From the NCBI GenBank assembly GCA_003282985.1, contig QBYE01000005.1:1-64000 (forward strand): 64,000 bases of DNA. Direction: 5' to 3'. The translations under genes and the position numbers were made by a program. Source of the stretch: Pelagibacteraceae bacterium AG-325-E08. Lineage in GTDB: Bacteria; Pseudomonadota; Alphaproteobacteria; Pelagibacterales; Pelagibacteraceae. A model generated the notes under the pieces. It did not search any database, was not told where the DNA came from, and saw only the letters and a list, made by a program, of their open reading frames with translations. Positions 1 to 14,439 of the stretch are shown here, in pieces; position 1 is the first letter of the stretch, and every line of letters begins with the position of its first letter.

Positions 1-1
1 G

Positions 2-454
2 CATAATCTCAATTACTCAGATACTCAAAGATGTATAAGAGCTTATGAAGTTAAGTCATTTACTAAAAGTTCTATTTATGATTGGTTTAAAAAAACTAAA
101 TCTAATTATGAACAGAAAGATTTTTATAAGATTTATATAGATTTTCCCAGAAATGAGCTTTTAGATAGAATTAGTTTAAGAGCCAAAGAAATGATCAAAA
201 AAGGAGCTGTATTGGAAGTAAAAAGATTTATTAAAATAAAAGTTCGTAAAGACAAGACAGCCCACAAAGCCATTGGGATTAATGAGATTGCTCAATATAT
301 TCAAAAAAAAATTGAAATTAATCAAGTTATTGAGAAAATATCAATAAAGACTAGGCAATATGCCAAAAGACAAAGCACTTGGGCTAGAGGTAATATGCAA
401 AATTGGATCAAAATGAATCCAATTGTCTTAAAGAAATTCTTAAAAAAAATTTAG
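2..454 (+). CDS. miaA: tRNA dimethylallyltransferase, C-terminal fragment (5' end outside window)
   Basis: Frame 2 is open from base 2; translation HNLNYSDTQRCIRAYEV...KAIGINEIAQYIQ...TRQYAKRQSTWARGN matches the MiaA C-terminal motifs. Confidence 0.9.
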   Translation, partial: HNLNYSDTQRCIRAYEVKSFTKSSIYDWFKKTKSNYEQKDFYKIYIDFPRNELLDRISLRAKEMIKKGAVLEVKRFIKIKVRKDKTAHKAIGINEIAQYIQKKIEINQVIEKISIKTRQYAKRQSTWARGNMQNWIKMNPIVLKKFLKKI

Positions 455-507
455 ATATCTCTTACTTAGCCTTGACCAATCAGCACAACTTCAGCTAGAT
501 TGGCCGA

Positions 508-2274
508 ATGTCCAAATTATATTCAGGTGCTGAAATAGTATTTAAATGTCTTGAAGATCAAGATGTTAAGTTTATTTTTGGATATCCAGGTGGAGCTGTA
601 CTACCAATTTATGATGAGCTTAAAAATCATTCAACTATTAAACATATCTTAGTCAGACATGAACAGGGTGCAGGACATGCAGCAGAGGGCTATGCAAGAT
701 CTTCAGGTAAACCTGGAGTAGTTCTGGTAACATCTGGTCCAGGTGCAACTAATGTTGTCACAGCTTTAACAGATGCTTACATGGACTCTGTTCCTCTAGT
801 ATGTATTTCAGGACAAGTGCCAACTCACTTAATTGGAACTGATGCTTTTCAAGAATGTGATACAACGGGAATAACAAGACCATGCACAAAACACAATTGG
901 TTAGTTAAAGATATTAAAGATTTACCTAAGATTATGCATGAAGCCTTTCGAGTTGCAACAACAGGAAGACCAGGCCCAGTACTAGTTGATATACCTAAAG
1001 ATATTCAATTTGCTAAGACAAATTATTCAAAACCAAAAATAGAAAAAAAAATTAATGGAAAAATACATAATAAATTTTCACAAAATGAAATTAATGAATT
1101 AATAAATTTAATTTCAAAAGCAAAAAAACCAGTAATTTACACTGGTGGTGGGGTTATTAATTCTGGTCCAAAAGCGAGTGAGTCTCTAAGGGAGTTTGTC
1201 AGATTAATTGGCTTTCCGATTACATCTACATTGCAAGGACTTGGTGCATTTCCAGGCGATGACAATCAATTTATAGGAATGCTAGGAATGCATGGAACCT
1301 ATGAAGCCAATAACGCCATGCATGATTGTGATTTATTAATTAATATTGGAGCAAGATTTGATGACAGGATCACAGGAAAGATAGATGAATTTTCACCAAG
1401 ATCAAAAAAGGTACACATTGATATTGATCCATCATCAATTAATAAAATTATAAAAGTAGATTTATCGATAGTTGGTGATGTTAATGAGGTTCTTAAAACT
1501 ACAATTAAAAAGATCAATAAAAAACAAAATGGTTCTAAGAAATCAAATAAGCAAAATATTTCTAAATGGTGGGAACAGATACAAAAATGGAGAACAAAAG
1601 ATTCTTTAGGTTTTGTTAATAGTGAAAAAACTATTAAACCTCAACATGCTGTTAAAAGACTATATGAATTAACAAAAAACCAAGATACCTTTGTAACTAC
1701 AGAAGTAGGGCAACATCAAATGTGGGCTGCACAACATTACAAATTTAACAAACCAAATAGATGGATGACATCTGGGGGACTTGGAACTATGGGATATGGT
1801 CTTCCTGCAGCTGTAGGTGTTCAAATCGCTCATCCAGATAAACTTGTTATTGATATAGCTGGAGAGGCTTCAGTTTTGATGACTATGCAAGAAATGTCTA
1901 CAGCTGTTCAATACAATTTACCTATCAAAATTTTTGTTTTAAATAATCAATATATGGGAATGGTAAGACAATGGCAGGAGCTATTACATGAAAAAAATTA
2001 TTCCGAAAGTTATTCAGAAGCTTTACCTGATTTTGTAAAATTAGCTGAGGCTTATGGATGTAAAGGAATTAAAGTTGATAATCCAGATGAACTTGATTCA
2101 AAGATTAAAGAAATGATTGATCACAACGGCCCTGTAATATTTGACTGTCAGGTTGATCCTAATGAAAACTGCTTTCCAATGATACCTTCTGGAAAGCCTC
2201 ACAATCAAATGATTTTAGGACCTAACGATAAAGAGGAAAATAAGATTACAGGAAAAGGCAAAGCATTAGTTTAA
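508..2274 (+). CDS. ilvB: Acetolactate synthase large subunit
   Basis: 588 aa ThDP enzyme; [51 protein letters not shown] motifs; followed by ilvH and ilvC. Confidence 0.96.
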   Translation: MSKLYSGAEIVFKCLEDQDVKFIFGYPGGAVLPIYDELKNHSTIKHILVRHEQGAGHAAEGYARSSGKPGVVLVTSGPGATNVVTALTDAYMDSVPLVCISGQVPTHLIGTDAFQECDTTGITRPCTKHNWLVKDIKDLPKIMHEAFRVATTGRPGPVLVDIPKDIQFAKTNYSKPKIEKKINGKIHNKFSQNEINELINLISKAKKPVIYTGGGVINSGPKASESLREFVRLIGFPITSTLQGLGAFPGDDNQFIGMLGMHGTYEANNAMHDCDLLINIGARFDDRITGKIDEFSPRSKKVHIDIDPSSINKIIKVDLSIVGDVNEVLKTTIKKINKKQNGSKKSNKQNISKWWEQIQKWRTKDSLGFVNSEKTIKPQHAVKRLYELTKNQDTFVTTEVGQHQMWAAQHYKFNKPNRWMTSGGLGTMGYGLPAAVGVQIAHPDKLVIDIAGEASVLMTMQEMSTAVQYNLPIKIFVLNNQYMGMVRQWQELLHEKNYSESYSEALPDFVKLAEAYGCKGIKVDNPDELDSKIKEMIDHNGPVIFDCQVDPNENCFPMIPSGKPHNQMILGPNDKEENKITGKGKALV

Positions 2275-2822
2275 TGGCAAAACCAAAATCAGCATATAGT
2301 ATACCAACTAAGATAGGTAAATTAGACACACACATTTTTGTTGTTTGGGTTGATAATGAATCTGGAGTATTAGCTCGAGTGGTGGGCTTGTTTTCTGGTA
2401 GAGGTTATAATATTGAGTCTTTGGCCGTGGCGGAAGTTGACGCAACAAAAAATATTTCTAGGATTACCATTGTAACTACAGGAACTCCTCAAGTAATAGA
2501 TCAAATTAAGTTACAATTGAAAAAATTAGTCCCTGTTCATAAAGTGGCTGATTTTAAAAGAGAGGATAAAAAAGTAATATTTAAAGAAATGGCTCTACTT
2601 AAAGTTGTTGGAAATAAAAAAAAGATAGAAAAAACACTTAAAGCCTGTAAAAGCTTTAATCCAGTTATATTGGATAAAACTAAACAATCCATTGTTATCC
2701 AAATTACTGCTTTAAGGAGAGAAATAGACAAAATGAGTAAAAAATTAAAACCTTTTGGCTTAACTAGCACATCAAGAACTGGAGCTATAGCTATGACAAG
2801 AGGGGCAGAAGTTTTTAAATAA
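2274..2822 (+). CDS. ilvH: Acetolactate synthase small (regulatory) subunit
   Basis: ACT-domain N-terminus (WVDNESGVLARVVGLFSGRGYNIESLAV); overlaps the ilvB stop by 1 nt. Confidence 0.95.
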   Translation: MAKPKSAYSIPTKIGKLDTHIFVVWVDNESGVLARVVGLFSGRGYNIESLAVAEVDATKNISRITIVTTGTPQVIDQIKLQLKKLVPVHKVADFKREDKKVIFKEMALLKVVGNKKKIEKTLKACKSFNPVILDKTKQSIVIQITALRREIDKMSKKLKPFGLTSTSRTGAIAMTRGAEVFK

Positions 2823-2826
2823 ATAA

Positions 2827-3864
<1,038 letters not shown>

Positions 3865-3950
3865 ACTTTAGCTCCATATTGGGGCGAAAATTATTATTTT
3901 ATTTTGCAATCTATACGAGAGGTTGTATATTTCTTAAATAAAATTTTTAT

Positions 3951-6562
<2,612 letters not shown>

Positions 6563-6567
6563 GAAAG

Positions 6568-7803
6568 ATGGCATCAAGTAGAGATGATTTTATAATAGCA
6601 ATCAGATCTGCTTTTTTAAAAAAAAGTACCCAGCAAAAATTTTCTTTACTTAGTTTAGTATTTACGTCGATTTTTATAATTGTATTATCTAATCTAGATT
6701 TTAAAGCTGTAAGATATCTTAAAATAGGAATTAATGAATTAGTTTACAGATCTTCTTTTGTAGTATCAATTCCAGAAAACATTATTAAGGATACATTTAT
6801 AGAAGTAACTGACTATGCAACTTTCTTTAATGATTATAAAAAAAAAAGATTAGAATTAAGTAAATTAAAATCAAACTTCGTCTCTAGTGAGATAATTCAA
6901 AATGAAAATAGAGAATTAAAAGAGTTAATCAATGACTATGTTTCAACTTCAGATAAAATTTTGGCAAAAATTATTGTCGATCATGAAAGCCCTTTTTTAA
7001 AAAGTATAATTATTAACAAAGGTAGTAAAGATAATATCAAAATTGGCACGAACATATACGATCAGTCATATTTAGTAGGTAGGGTAATTGAGGTTAATTT
7101 TAAGACCTCAAGAGTATTATTATTATCTGACCTAAATTCTAATGTTCCAGTTACGATTGCTCCTCAAAATATTCAGGCAATAGTTACAGGTACAGGAGAT
7201 AATTATGGTCAAATTAAATACATTAAAGATGGCCTTTCTAAAGAAATTGACGAAGAAAGTATAATTTATACCTCTGGAACAGGGGCAATTTTTAAAAGTG
7301 GAATTCCAATTGGAACACTGGAAATTATAGGAGAAAATTCATCGAATGAATTTAGTGTAGAATTTTATAGTGATTTTTCTCAACTTAAATATGTTTTTGC
7401 TGAAATAACAAGTACATCTGAGATTCCAGATCAAAATGTGTCTGAACCTGACAATGAAACTAACAATAGCATTAATGCAAAACTAAAAATTTTAGAAGAT
7501 GAACTTGAAATTATTGAGGAGACTAATTCTAAATTTTTAGAAGAAAATATAGATTTAAAAAGTGAAATAAATAATCTTAACAATAAGCTATTAATATTAA
7601 ATAATGAATTATCCTCTAAAAATATTACTATTAGTCAGTTTGATATCGATAAAACAGAATTAGAATTTTTAAGACTTAATTTAGAATTTGGGCATAAGTG
7701 TCGCAAATCTAATAAACTTTTTCAAAAATCTGTAGGTTTTGAACCTGGAAGTGATGAATATAAAAAGTGTGTTTTAAACAAGGGAGTAATAATTAATGAC
7801 TAG
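6568..7803 (+). CDS. mreC: Rod shape-determining protein MreC with C-terminal coiled-coil extension
   Basis: Position after mreB, N-terminal TM, MreC beta-domain features (INKGSKDNIKIG..., LVGRVIEV), coiled-coil-like C-terminus. Confidence 0.88.
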   Translation: MASSRDDFIIAIRSAFLKKSTQQKFSLLSLVFTSIFIIVLSNLDFKAVRYLKIGINELVYRSSFVVSIPENIIKDTFIEVTDYATFFNDYKKKRLELSKLKSNFVSSEIIQNENRELKELINDYVSTSDKILAKIIVDHESPFLKSIIINKGSKDNIKIGTNIYDQSYLVGRVIEVNFKTSRVLLLSDLNSNVPVTIAPQNIQAIVTGTGDNYGQIKYIKDGLSKEIDEESIIYTSGTGAIFKSGIPIGTLEIIGENSSNEFSVEFYSDFSQLKYVFAEITSTSEIPDQNVSEPDNETNNSINAKLKILEDELEIIEETNSKFLEENIDLKSEINNLNNKLLILNNELSSKNITISQFDIDKTELEFLRLNLEFGHKCRKSNKLFQKSVGFEPGSDEYKKCVLNKGVIIND

Positions 7804-8302
7804 TTTAAAATCTAAAGGTTTTTTCTCAAAATTTTACTCATGGTTGCCGATAGTTGTTTTATATGTGTCTGTATTAAATGAATTTGATGTTAATTATTTA
7901 AACCTTGACTTTTTCTCTTTCAATTTTCCTTTTATTTTAATCTTTTTTTTCACATTAAAAGATTTTAAAAACTTTGATTATCTTTTAGTTTTTTTGGCGG
8001 GATTGATTAATGATACTGTTGTAGGTTTACCTCTTGGTTTAAGCAGTTTATCTTTCATGATAATTTGTATAGCAACATCATATTTTCGAAATATTACAAT
8101 TAGACCCAATCAAGCAAAAGATTGGTTTTATTTTTTATTTATTATAATTTTAGTTAACTCTTTAAATTACTCAATCTTAACATTATTTTTTTCATATAAT
8201 TTAATATTATGGGGTTATGTAGTTAATACTTTTTTTACTTTCTTATTTTATCTTATTTTTCTGACAATATTTAAATTTTATCTAAAAGGTATAAATGATT
8301 AA
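7796..8302 (+). CDS. mreD: Rod shape-determining protein MreD
   Basis: Polytopic ~168 aa membrane protein between mreC and mrdA; GLINDTVVGLPLGLSSLSFM motif. Confidence 0.85.
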   Translation: MTSLKSKGFFSKFYSWLPIVVLYVSVLNEFDVNYLNLDFFSFNFPFILIFFFTLKDFKNFDYLLVFLAGLINDTVVGLPLGLSSLSFMIICIATSYFRNITIRPNQAKDWFYFLFIIILVNSLNYSILTLFFSYNLILWGYVVNTFFTFLFYLIFLTIFKFYLKGIND

Positions 8303-10178
8303 TTCATCTAGCGATAATGTAAAAAAACTTAATTCTATAAATAGAAGAATGTTTATTACTGGCTCAGTAAAGTTTTTTATAATGATTGGATTAGTAAGTA
8401 GGTTATTTTTTTTACAGGTTAAAGAAAATAAAAAATATTTAACTCTTTCAGATAAAAATAGAATAAGAGAATGGAAGTTAGCTCCTGTAAGGGGAGAATT
8501 TCATGATTATTTTGGAAATGTTATTGCGGGTAATTTTGAGGCATATCAATTACATATTATTCCAGAACAAGTAGAAGATTTTAGATATGTAATTTATAGA
8601 ATAAAAGATTTACTAGAATTGAGTGATAAAGAATTTAAAAGAATAATAAAAAAGAAAAATGAGATTAAGTCATGGGAAACTTTAATTGTATCAGACAATC
8701 TAAGTTGGAAAAAATTCTCAAAAATTAACAATCATCTTTATGATCTAAATGGTGTTAAGCCAGTTATTTCTATTTCTAGAAATTATCCTTTTGGATCTAA
8801 TTTTACCCATGTTATCGGATATGTAAGTCAGGCAAATGAGCAAGATATTGAAAATAATGAAGCGATAAAGAAAAATTTTGTACCTGGTCTTAAAATTGGA
8901 AAAGTAGGTTTAGAAAAATCTTTTGAAAAACAACTTATTGGCTCTAATGATATTGAGAGATATGAAGTAAATGCTTATGGAAGAAGAATTAGTCAGTTAG
9001 AATTTCAAAAAGGAGAGAAAGGTAAATCTCTTAGGTTAACAGTAGATACTAAAGTCCAACAATTATCCAATGAATTACTCAAGGATCAGGCTGGATCTAT
9101 CTGTGTCATGGATATTTATACAGGTGAGGTAATTGCAATGCATTCTTCTCCTTCATTTGATCCTAACCTATTTGTTTTTGGCATAAGCCAAGATGATTGG
9201 CAAATTATTCGTAATGATCCAATGAAACCATTAGTTAATAAAACGTTACAAGGAAATTACTCTCCTGGGTCAACTATTAAACCTATTGTTGCTTTATCAG
9301 CTTTAGAGAATGGAATCATTAATACTAATTTTACTGTTAATTGTAGGGGCCATAAGCATCCATTAGAACTCTATGGTCAAACTTATCATTGTTGGAAAAA
9401 ACAGGGGCATGGATTTATGAATTTAAGAAATGCAATGAAACAATCCTGTGATACCTATTTTTATGAGATAGCTCGAAAACTTGGAGTAGATCGATTAAGT
9501 GAAACTGCCAAAAAATTTGGATTAGGAAAAGAAGTTTTTGGCAATCTATTTAACATTGAAAAAAAAGGTTTAGTTCCAAGCACTCAATGGAAGAAAAATG
9601 CTTTAGGACAAAGTTGGGTATTGGGAGAGACTGTAATTACTGGAATTGGTCAAGGCTATATTCAAACAACTCCAATTCAATTATGTTTAATGACTGCTCA
9701 AATTGCGAATGGAGGCTATAAGATTTATCCAAAAATAGTTATGGATGATGAAAATAAGGTACCTCCAATAGATAAATTTACGCCATTGTATAAAAATTCT
9801 AAAAATATCAAGATTGTTCAAGATGCAATGTTTGCCTCAACCAATGAAGTAAGAGGAACTTCCTATAGATCTAGAATTGATGATCCAAAATATCAATTTG
9901 CAGGAAAAACTGGAACTGCTCAGGTTAAAAAAATTACTGAGAGAGATCGTGAATTAGATTTAAAAACTTTTCAAATTCCTTATGAAGAAAGAGATCACGC
10001 TCTTTATATAGCATATGGTCCTTATAAAAATCCACGTTATGCAGTTAGTATTTTAGTTGAGCATGGAGGAAATGGAAGCACTACAGCAGCTCCAATGGCA
10101 AAAAAATTATTTAAAACAATTATTGATAGACATCAATTAAGAGAGTCAATTAATAATAAAAAATATTTGGATATATAG
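8295..10178 (+). CDS. mrdA: Penicillin-binding protein 2
   Basis: Transpeptidase motifs YSPGSTIKP, SCDTYFYE, AGKTGTAQV. Confidence 0.95.
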   Translation: MINSSSDNVKKLNSINRRMFITGSVKFFIMIGLVSRLFFLQVKENKKYLTLSDKNRIREWKLAPVRGEFHDYFGNVIAGNFEAYQLHIIPEQVEDFRYVIYRIKDLLELSDKEFKRIIKKKNEIKSWETLIVSDNLSWKKFSKINNHLYDLNGVKPVISISRNYPFGSNFTHVIGYVSQANEQDIENNEAIKKNFVPGLKIGKVGLEKSFEKQLIGSNDIERYEVNAYGRRISQLEFQKGEKGKSLRLTVDTKVQQLSNELLKDQAGSICVMDIYTGEVIAMHSSPSFDPNLFVFGISQDDWQIIRNDPMKPLVNKTLQGNYSPGSTIKPIVALSALENGIINTNFTVNCRGHKHPLELYGQTYHCWKKQGHGFMNLRNAMKQSCDTYFYEIARKLGVDRLSETAKKFGLGKEVFGNLFNIEKKGLVPSTQWKKNALGQSWVLGETVITGIGQGYIQTTPIQLCLMTAQIANGGYKIYPKIVMDDENKVPPIDKFTPLYKNSKNIKIVQDAMFASTNEVRGTSYRSRIDDPKYQFAGKTGTAQVKKITERDRELDLKTFQIPYEERDHALYIAYGPYKNPRYAVSILVEHGGNGSTTAAPMAKKLFKTIIDRHQLRESINNKKYLDI

Positions 10179-11306
10179 ATGTATCAACATAATAGATTAA
10201 CAACAAATAATTTTAATTTTTTTTCAAAATTAGCAAATTTTGACTATGTTTTAATGGCATGTATTTTGTTGTTGGGTTTTATTAGTCTCGCTACGATGTA
10301 CTCAACTGATGGAGGAAAAATTTTATTTCATACCAAGAGTCATTTTACTAAGTTGATTGTTTTTACAATTATGATGTTGATATTTTCCTTTATTAACATC
10401 AAATTTTGGTTTTCTATTGGTTATTTTTTTTATGTTATAATAATTGGACTTTTAATTTGGACATATTTATTTGGAATTAAATCTTCAGGATCTCAAAGAT
10501 GGATAGATTTATATTTTATAAATTTACAGCCCTCAGAATTAATGAAGATATGTATCATTTTATGTTTGGCTAAATATTTTCATAGAATGAAATTAGAAAA
10601 CGTAAATTCACTTTATGCAATTTTATCATCTTTAATTATTATTTTGTTACCAATGGGTTTAGTAATTGTTCAACCTGATTTAGGAACTTCACTTTTAATA
10701 TCTATTAGTGGACTGGCTGTATTATGGTTTGCTGGAATAAATCATAAATATTTTATTTATACTATGATAGGATTTTTAATCTCTTTACCTTTTATAATCT
10801 CTTTTTTAAAGCCTTATCAAAAATTAAGAGTTTTAACTTTCTTAAATCCAGATAGAGATCCTCTAGGTGCAGGATATCAAATAATTCAATCTAAAATTGC
10901 TGTTGGTTCAGGAGGAATTTTTGGTAAAGGTTTTTTAAAAGGTACTCAAAGTTATTTAGAGTTTTTACCAGAAAAACATACAGATTTTATTTTCACATTA
11001 TTTTCTGAGGAATTTGGATTTATTGGTTCAGTATTTCTTCTTTTAATATATGCAATCATTATTTATAGGATAGTTGCAATTGGTGCTCAATCTAGAAGTT
11101 ATTTTGCAAAATTATTTTGTTACAGTTTTGCAGCATCAATTTTTGTTTACATCACAATTAATATGAGCATGGTACTTGGTTTGCTTCCAATAGTTGGATC
11201 ACCTTTGCCAATTATGTCCTATGGTGGGTCATCAATGTTAGCTACAATGATCGGCTTTGGAATAGTAATGAGTGCCAAAGTCCACAGTCAACAATCAATT
11301 GCATAA
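10179..11306 (+). CDS. mrdB: SEDS glycosyltransferase RodA
   Basis: Polytopic SEDS family; QPSELMKI, PDLGTSLL, EKHTDFIFTLFSEEFGF, SYGGSSML. Confidence 0.95.
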   Translation: MYQHNRLTTNNFNFFSKLANFDYVLMACILLLGFISLATMYSTDGGKILFHTKSHFTKLIVFTIMMLIFSFINIKFWFSIGYFFYVIIIGLLIWTYLFGIKSSGSQRWIDLYFINLQPSELMKICIILCLAKYFHRMKLENVNSLYAILSSLIIILLPMGLVIVQPDLGTSLLISISGLAVLWFAGINHKYFIYTMIGFLISLPFIISFLKPYQKLRVLTFLNPDRDPLGAGYQIIQSKIAVGSGGIFGKGFLKGTQSYLEFLPEKHTDFIFTLFSEEFGFIGSVFLLLIYAIIIYRIVAIGAQSRSYFAKLFCYSFAASIFVYITINMSMVLGLLPIVGSPLPIMSYGGSSMLATMIGFGIVMSAKVHSQQSIA

Positions 11307-11355
11307 GTATAATTTGTCACCTAATTTATTTTAAAAATTATTATATAAGTTTATT

Positions 11356-12597
11356 ATGAGTAATTTTTTAAAAGTTGGAATAATTGGTGCTGGTATTCAA
11401 GGAATATCCAATGCTTTATTTCTCCAAAAAAAGGGTTTTGATGTAACAGTTTTTGATAGAGAAGAGCCCGGCAGTCCGGCAGCATCGTATGGAAATGCAG
11501 GTCATTTTTCTCCATATGCTTCATTATCTTTAAATAGAACCGATGTATTAGCTGATGTACCAGCAATGTTAATGAGTTCTACAGGGCCATTGGCACTTAA
11601 ATGGAATTATGTTCCAAAAATGATTCCGTGGTTTATTAAATTTATTTTAAATACATCAAAAAATAAAATGATGCATACGGCAAGAAATATGCATCAAATT
11701 TTAGATTTAGCTTTGCCAGCATATGACGAATTATTTGATGAAATAGACTTAGAGGGATTAGTTGAAAATAAAGGAATACTATACATATGGAATGATAAAG
11801 ATTTAAAAAGTAGGGAATTAGAAATTAAAGTTAGAGAAGAATTAGGTGTCAAACAACAACTTGTAAGCAAAAATGAAATTCATGATTTAGAGCCTAACAT
11901 AAAACCATTTTATCATGCTGGCGTTTACTATCCTTATGCAAGACACGCAAGAAACCCAAAAAAGATTTTATTAAAACTTTTTGAACTTTTTTTAAAAAAA
12001 GGTGGAAAATTTAATAAAATGAATATTCAAGATATAAGTTTTGATGAAGAGAATCCTGTATTTGTGACTGATAACAACAGACATACTTTTGATAAAGTAG
12101 TTATTGCCTGTGGAGCATTTTCTAAAAAATTAACAGATAAGTTAGATGAAAAAATTCCTTTAGATACAGAACGGGGTTACCATGTGCATTTTAAAGATTG
12201 TGATCATCTTTTAAGTAGACCAGTAATATTTTCTAATCGAGGCTTTGGGATCACACCAATGGAGCAAGGATTAAGAGTTGTTGGAACAGTTGAGTTTGGT
12301 GGATTAGATAATCCTCTTTCAAAATCAAGAATTAAAAATTTAATTGATAATGCGAAATATATGTTGGGAGATTTACCTGATCATGAAGATGAATGGTTAG
12401 GATTTAGACCAACTTTACCAGACTTTTTACCCGTTATGGGACCATCAAAAAATCATAAAAATGTTTTCTATTGTTTTGGACATCATCATTTAGGATGGAC
12501 ATTAGGCCCAATTTCTGGAAAGATTGTTTCTGGAATGATAGCTAAAGAAAATACCAATTTAAATTTAGACCCTTATAGCTCAGCAAGATTCAATTAA
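11356..12597 (+). CDS. FAD-dependent D-amino acid dehydrogenase-like oxidoreductase (DadA family)
   Basis: N-terminal GxGxxG (VGIIGAGIQGISNALFLQKKGFDVTVFDRE), GWTLGPISGKIVSGMI C-terminus; DAO fold. Confidence 0.85.
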   Translation: MSNFLKVGIIGAGIQGISNALFLQKKGFDVTVFDREEPGSPAASYGNAGHFSPYASLSLNRTDVLADVPAMLMSSTGPLALKWNYVPKMIPWFIKFILNTSKNKMMHTARNMHQILDLALPAYDELFDEIDLEGLVENKGILYIWNDKDLKSRELEIKVREELGVKQQLVSKNEIHDLEPNIKPFYHAGVYYPYARHARNPKKILLKLFELFLKKGGKFNKMNIQDISFDEENPVFVTDNNRHTFDKVVIACGAFSKKLTDKLDEKIPLDTERGYHVHFKDCDHLLSRPVIFSNRGFGITPMEQGLRVVGTVEFGGLDNPLSKSRIKNLIDNAKYMLGDLPDHEDEWLGFRPTLPDFLPVMGPSKNHKNVFYCFGHHHLGWTLGPISGKIVSGMIAKENTNLNLDPYSSARFN

Positions 12598-12600
12598 TTC

Positions 12601-13494
12601 ATGCAAAATACCAAAGCATATATAATGCTGGTATGTGCTACATTATTCTGGGCAGGTAACTTTACATTAGGAAAGTTTGCTTATTTAGAAAATATACCTC
12701 CAAACTCTCTTGCATTTTTAAGGTGGTGCCTAGTATGGATAATTTTACTTCCATTCACTTATAAAGAGATATTGAAATTAAAAAATCAAATTAAAAGAAA
12801 CTTATCATTGTTCCTTATTTTAGGCTCTACCAGTGTGTGCATATTCACTTCACTTACTTATAATGCCTTGAATTATACTCAAGTAATCAATGCATCACTT
12901 TTTAATACTGCAATACCTGTAACAATAATTTTAGTTTGCTTTCTTTTAAAAATTGAAAAAACAAATATTTTTCAAATATCTGGATTACTGATTTCAGTTT
13001 TAGGGATTTTAGCTATTATTACTAGACTTGATCTTAATATTTTACTTACCTTAAATTTTAATAGTGGAGATTTATTCATGATCGGAGCAATAATCGCATG
13101 GGGAATATATTCTGCATATTTAAGAAAAAGAACTTTTAAAGTATCTTTACTTGCTCTGGTCCAAATAATTTGTACATTTGGATTAATTTTTCTTTTGCCA
13201 CTATTTATTTTAGATATAACACAGGGAAAAGTTATTGAGTTAAGTGAAAATCTTTTTTATATCTTAATCTATGTTGCAATATTTCCAAGCATTGGATCTT
13301 ATTATTGTTGGGCCGGGGCAGTTTCTATCATTGGAGCAAATAGAGCCGGCATATTCTTATCTCTAATTCCATTATTCAGCACAATAATGGCAATATTCTT
13401 TTATAATGAACAATTTAAATTTTTTCACTTGATTGGAGCAATTTTAATTATATTAGGTTTATTCTTATCAAATAAGGAAATAAAAAATGCTTAA
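12601..13494 (+). CDS. EamA/DMT-superfamily transporter
   Basis: ~10 TM, two EamA repeats (MLVCATLFWAGNFTLGKF...; GDLFMIGAIIAWGIYSAYLRK). Confidence 0.85.
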   Translation: MQNTKAYIMLVCATLFWAGNFTLGKFAYLENIPPNSLAFLRWCLVWIILLPFTYKEILKLKNQIKRNLSLFLILGSTSVCIFTSLTYNALNYTQVINASLFNTAIPVTIILVCFLLKIEKTNIFQISGLLISVLGILAIITRLDLNILLTLNFNSGDLFMIGAIIAWGIYSAYLRKRTFKVSLLALVQIICTFGLIFLLPLFILDITQGKVIELSENLFYILIYVAIFPSIGSYYCWAGAVSIIGANRAGIFLSLIPLFSTIMAIFFYNEQFKFFHLIGAILIILGLFLSNKEIKNA

Positions 13495-14437
13495 AGTTGC
13501 GATTTTAGATGATTATCAAAATGTTTCTCAACAATTTATTGATTTAGAAAAACTATCAGGGAAATATGAAATTAAAATTTTCAGTGAACCTTTTGTTGAT
13601 GAAGCAGATGTAATTGAGCAATTATCAGATTTTGAAGCATTATTGGTAATGCGAGAAAGAACTCCAATCACAAAAAAAATTATTGAAAATTTAACTAAAT
13701 TAAAATTTATTATTACAAGTGGATTAAGAAACAAATCTATTGATCTAGAGGCCGCCCAAAAAAGAAAAATTATAGTTTGTGGAACGGAATCGAATACTAA
13801 TCCAACTCCTGAGTTGACTTGGGCTTTAATACTTGGATTAGCTAGAAATTTTAAAGAGGAAATTGATAATATGTATCAAGGATACTGGCAGACAACAGTA
13901 GGGGTGGAACTTAAAGGAAAAATTTTGGGTTTAATTGGTTTAGGTAAAGTTGGATCACAAGTAGCTAAAATTGGAAAAGCTTTTGGCATGCAAGTCATGG
14001 CTTGGAGTGAAAATTTAAACTTAGATACCTGTAAGGAGCTAGATGTTTTGCCATGTAGTAAAGAAGATTTAATTAAGAATTCAGACTTTCTATCAATTCA
14101 TGTTCAAGGTGGAGAGAGATACAAAGATTGCATTACTTTAAAAGAGATGGATAAAATGAAAAAGACTTCTTTCTTAATAAACACCTCAAGAGGTCCAATT
14201 ATAAATGAAGATGATTTAATTATAGCTTTATCAACTAACGAAATTGCAGGAGCTGGAATTGATGTTTACGATAAAGAACCTTTACCTGAAAACAATAAAT
14301 TGAGATTTTTACCAAATGCTTTGCTTACCCCACATATTGGCTATGTGACAGCCGAAAATTACACTACTTATTATAATCAAATGATTGAGTCTTTAGAGTC
14401 TTGTGTAAATGGAAAACCTATTCGTATTATAGAATAA
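13487..14437 (+). CDS. D-2-hydroxyacid dehydrogenase family (NAD-dependent)
   Basis: GKILGLIGLGKVGSQVAKIGKAFGMQV Rossmann motif, NTSRGPIINEDDL, GAGIDVYDKEPLP. Confidence 0.9.
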   Translation: MLKVAILDDYQNVSQQFIDLEKLSGKYEIKIFSEPFVDEADVIEQLSDFEALLVMRERTPITKKIIENLTKLKFIITSGLRNKSIDLEAAQKRKIIVCGTESNTNPTPELTWALILGLARNFKEEIDNMYQGYWQTTVGVELKGKILGLIGLGKVGSQVAKIGKAFGMQVMAWSENLNLDTCKELDVLPCSKEDLIKNSDFLSIHVQGGERYKDCITLKEMDKMKKTSFLINTSRGPIINEDDLIIALSTNEIAGAGIDVYDKEPLPENNKLRFLPNALLTPHIGYVTAENYTTYYNQMIESLESCVNGKPIRIIE

Positions 14438-14439
14438 AA

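Noticed and set aside
3868-3885. Short gctcca-tat-tggggc hairpin after ilvC
   Set aside because: Only 6 bp and no adjacent U tract; too weak to call a terminator or riboswitch.
11354-11566. 70-aa minus-strand ORF at the start of the DadA-like gene
   Set aside because: Shadow ORF; the plus-strand Rossmann N-terminus is unambiguous.
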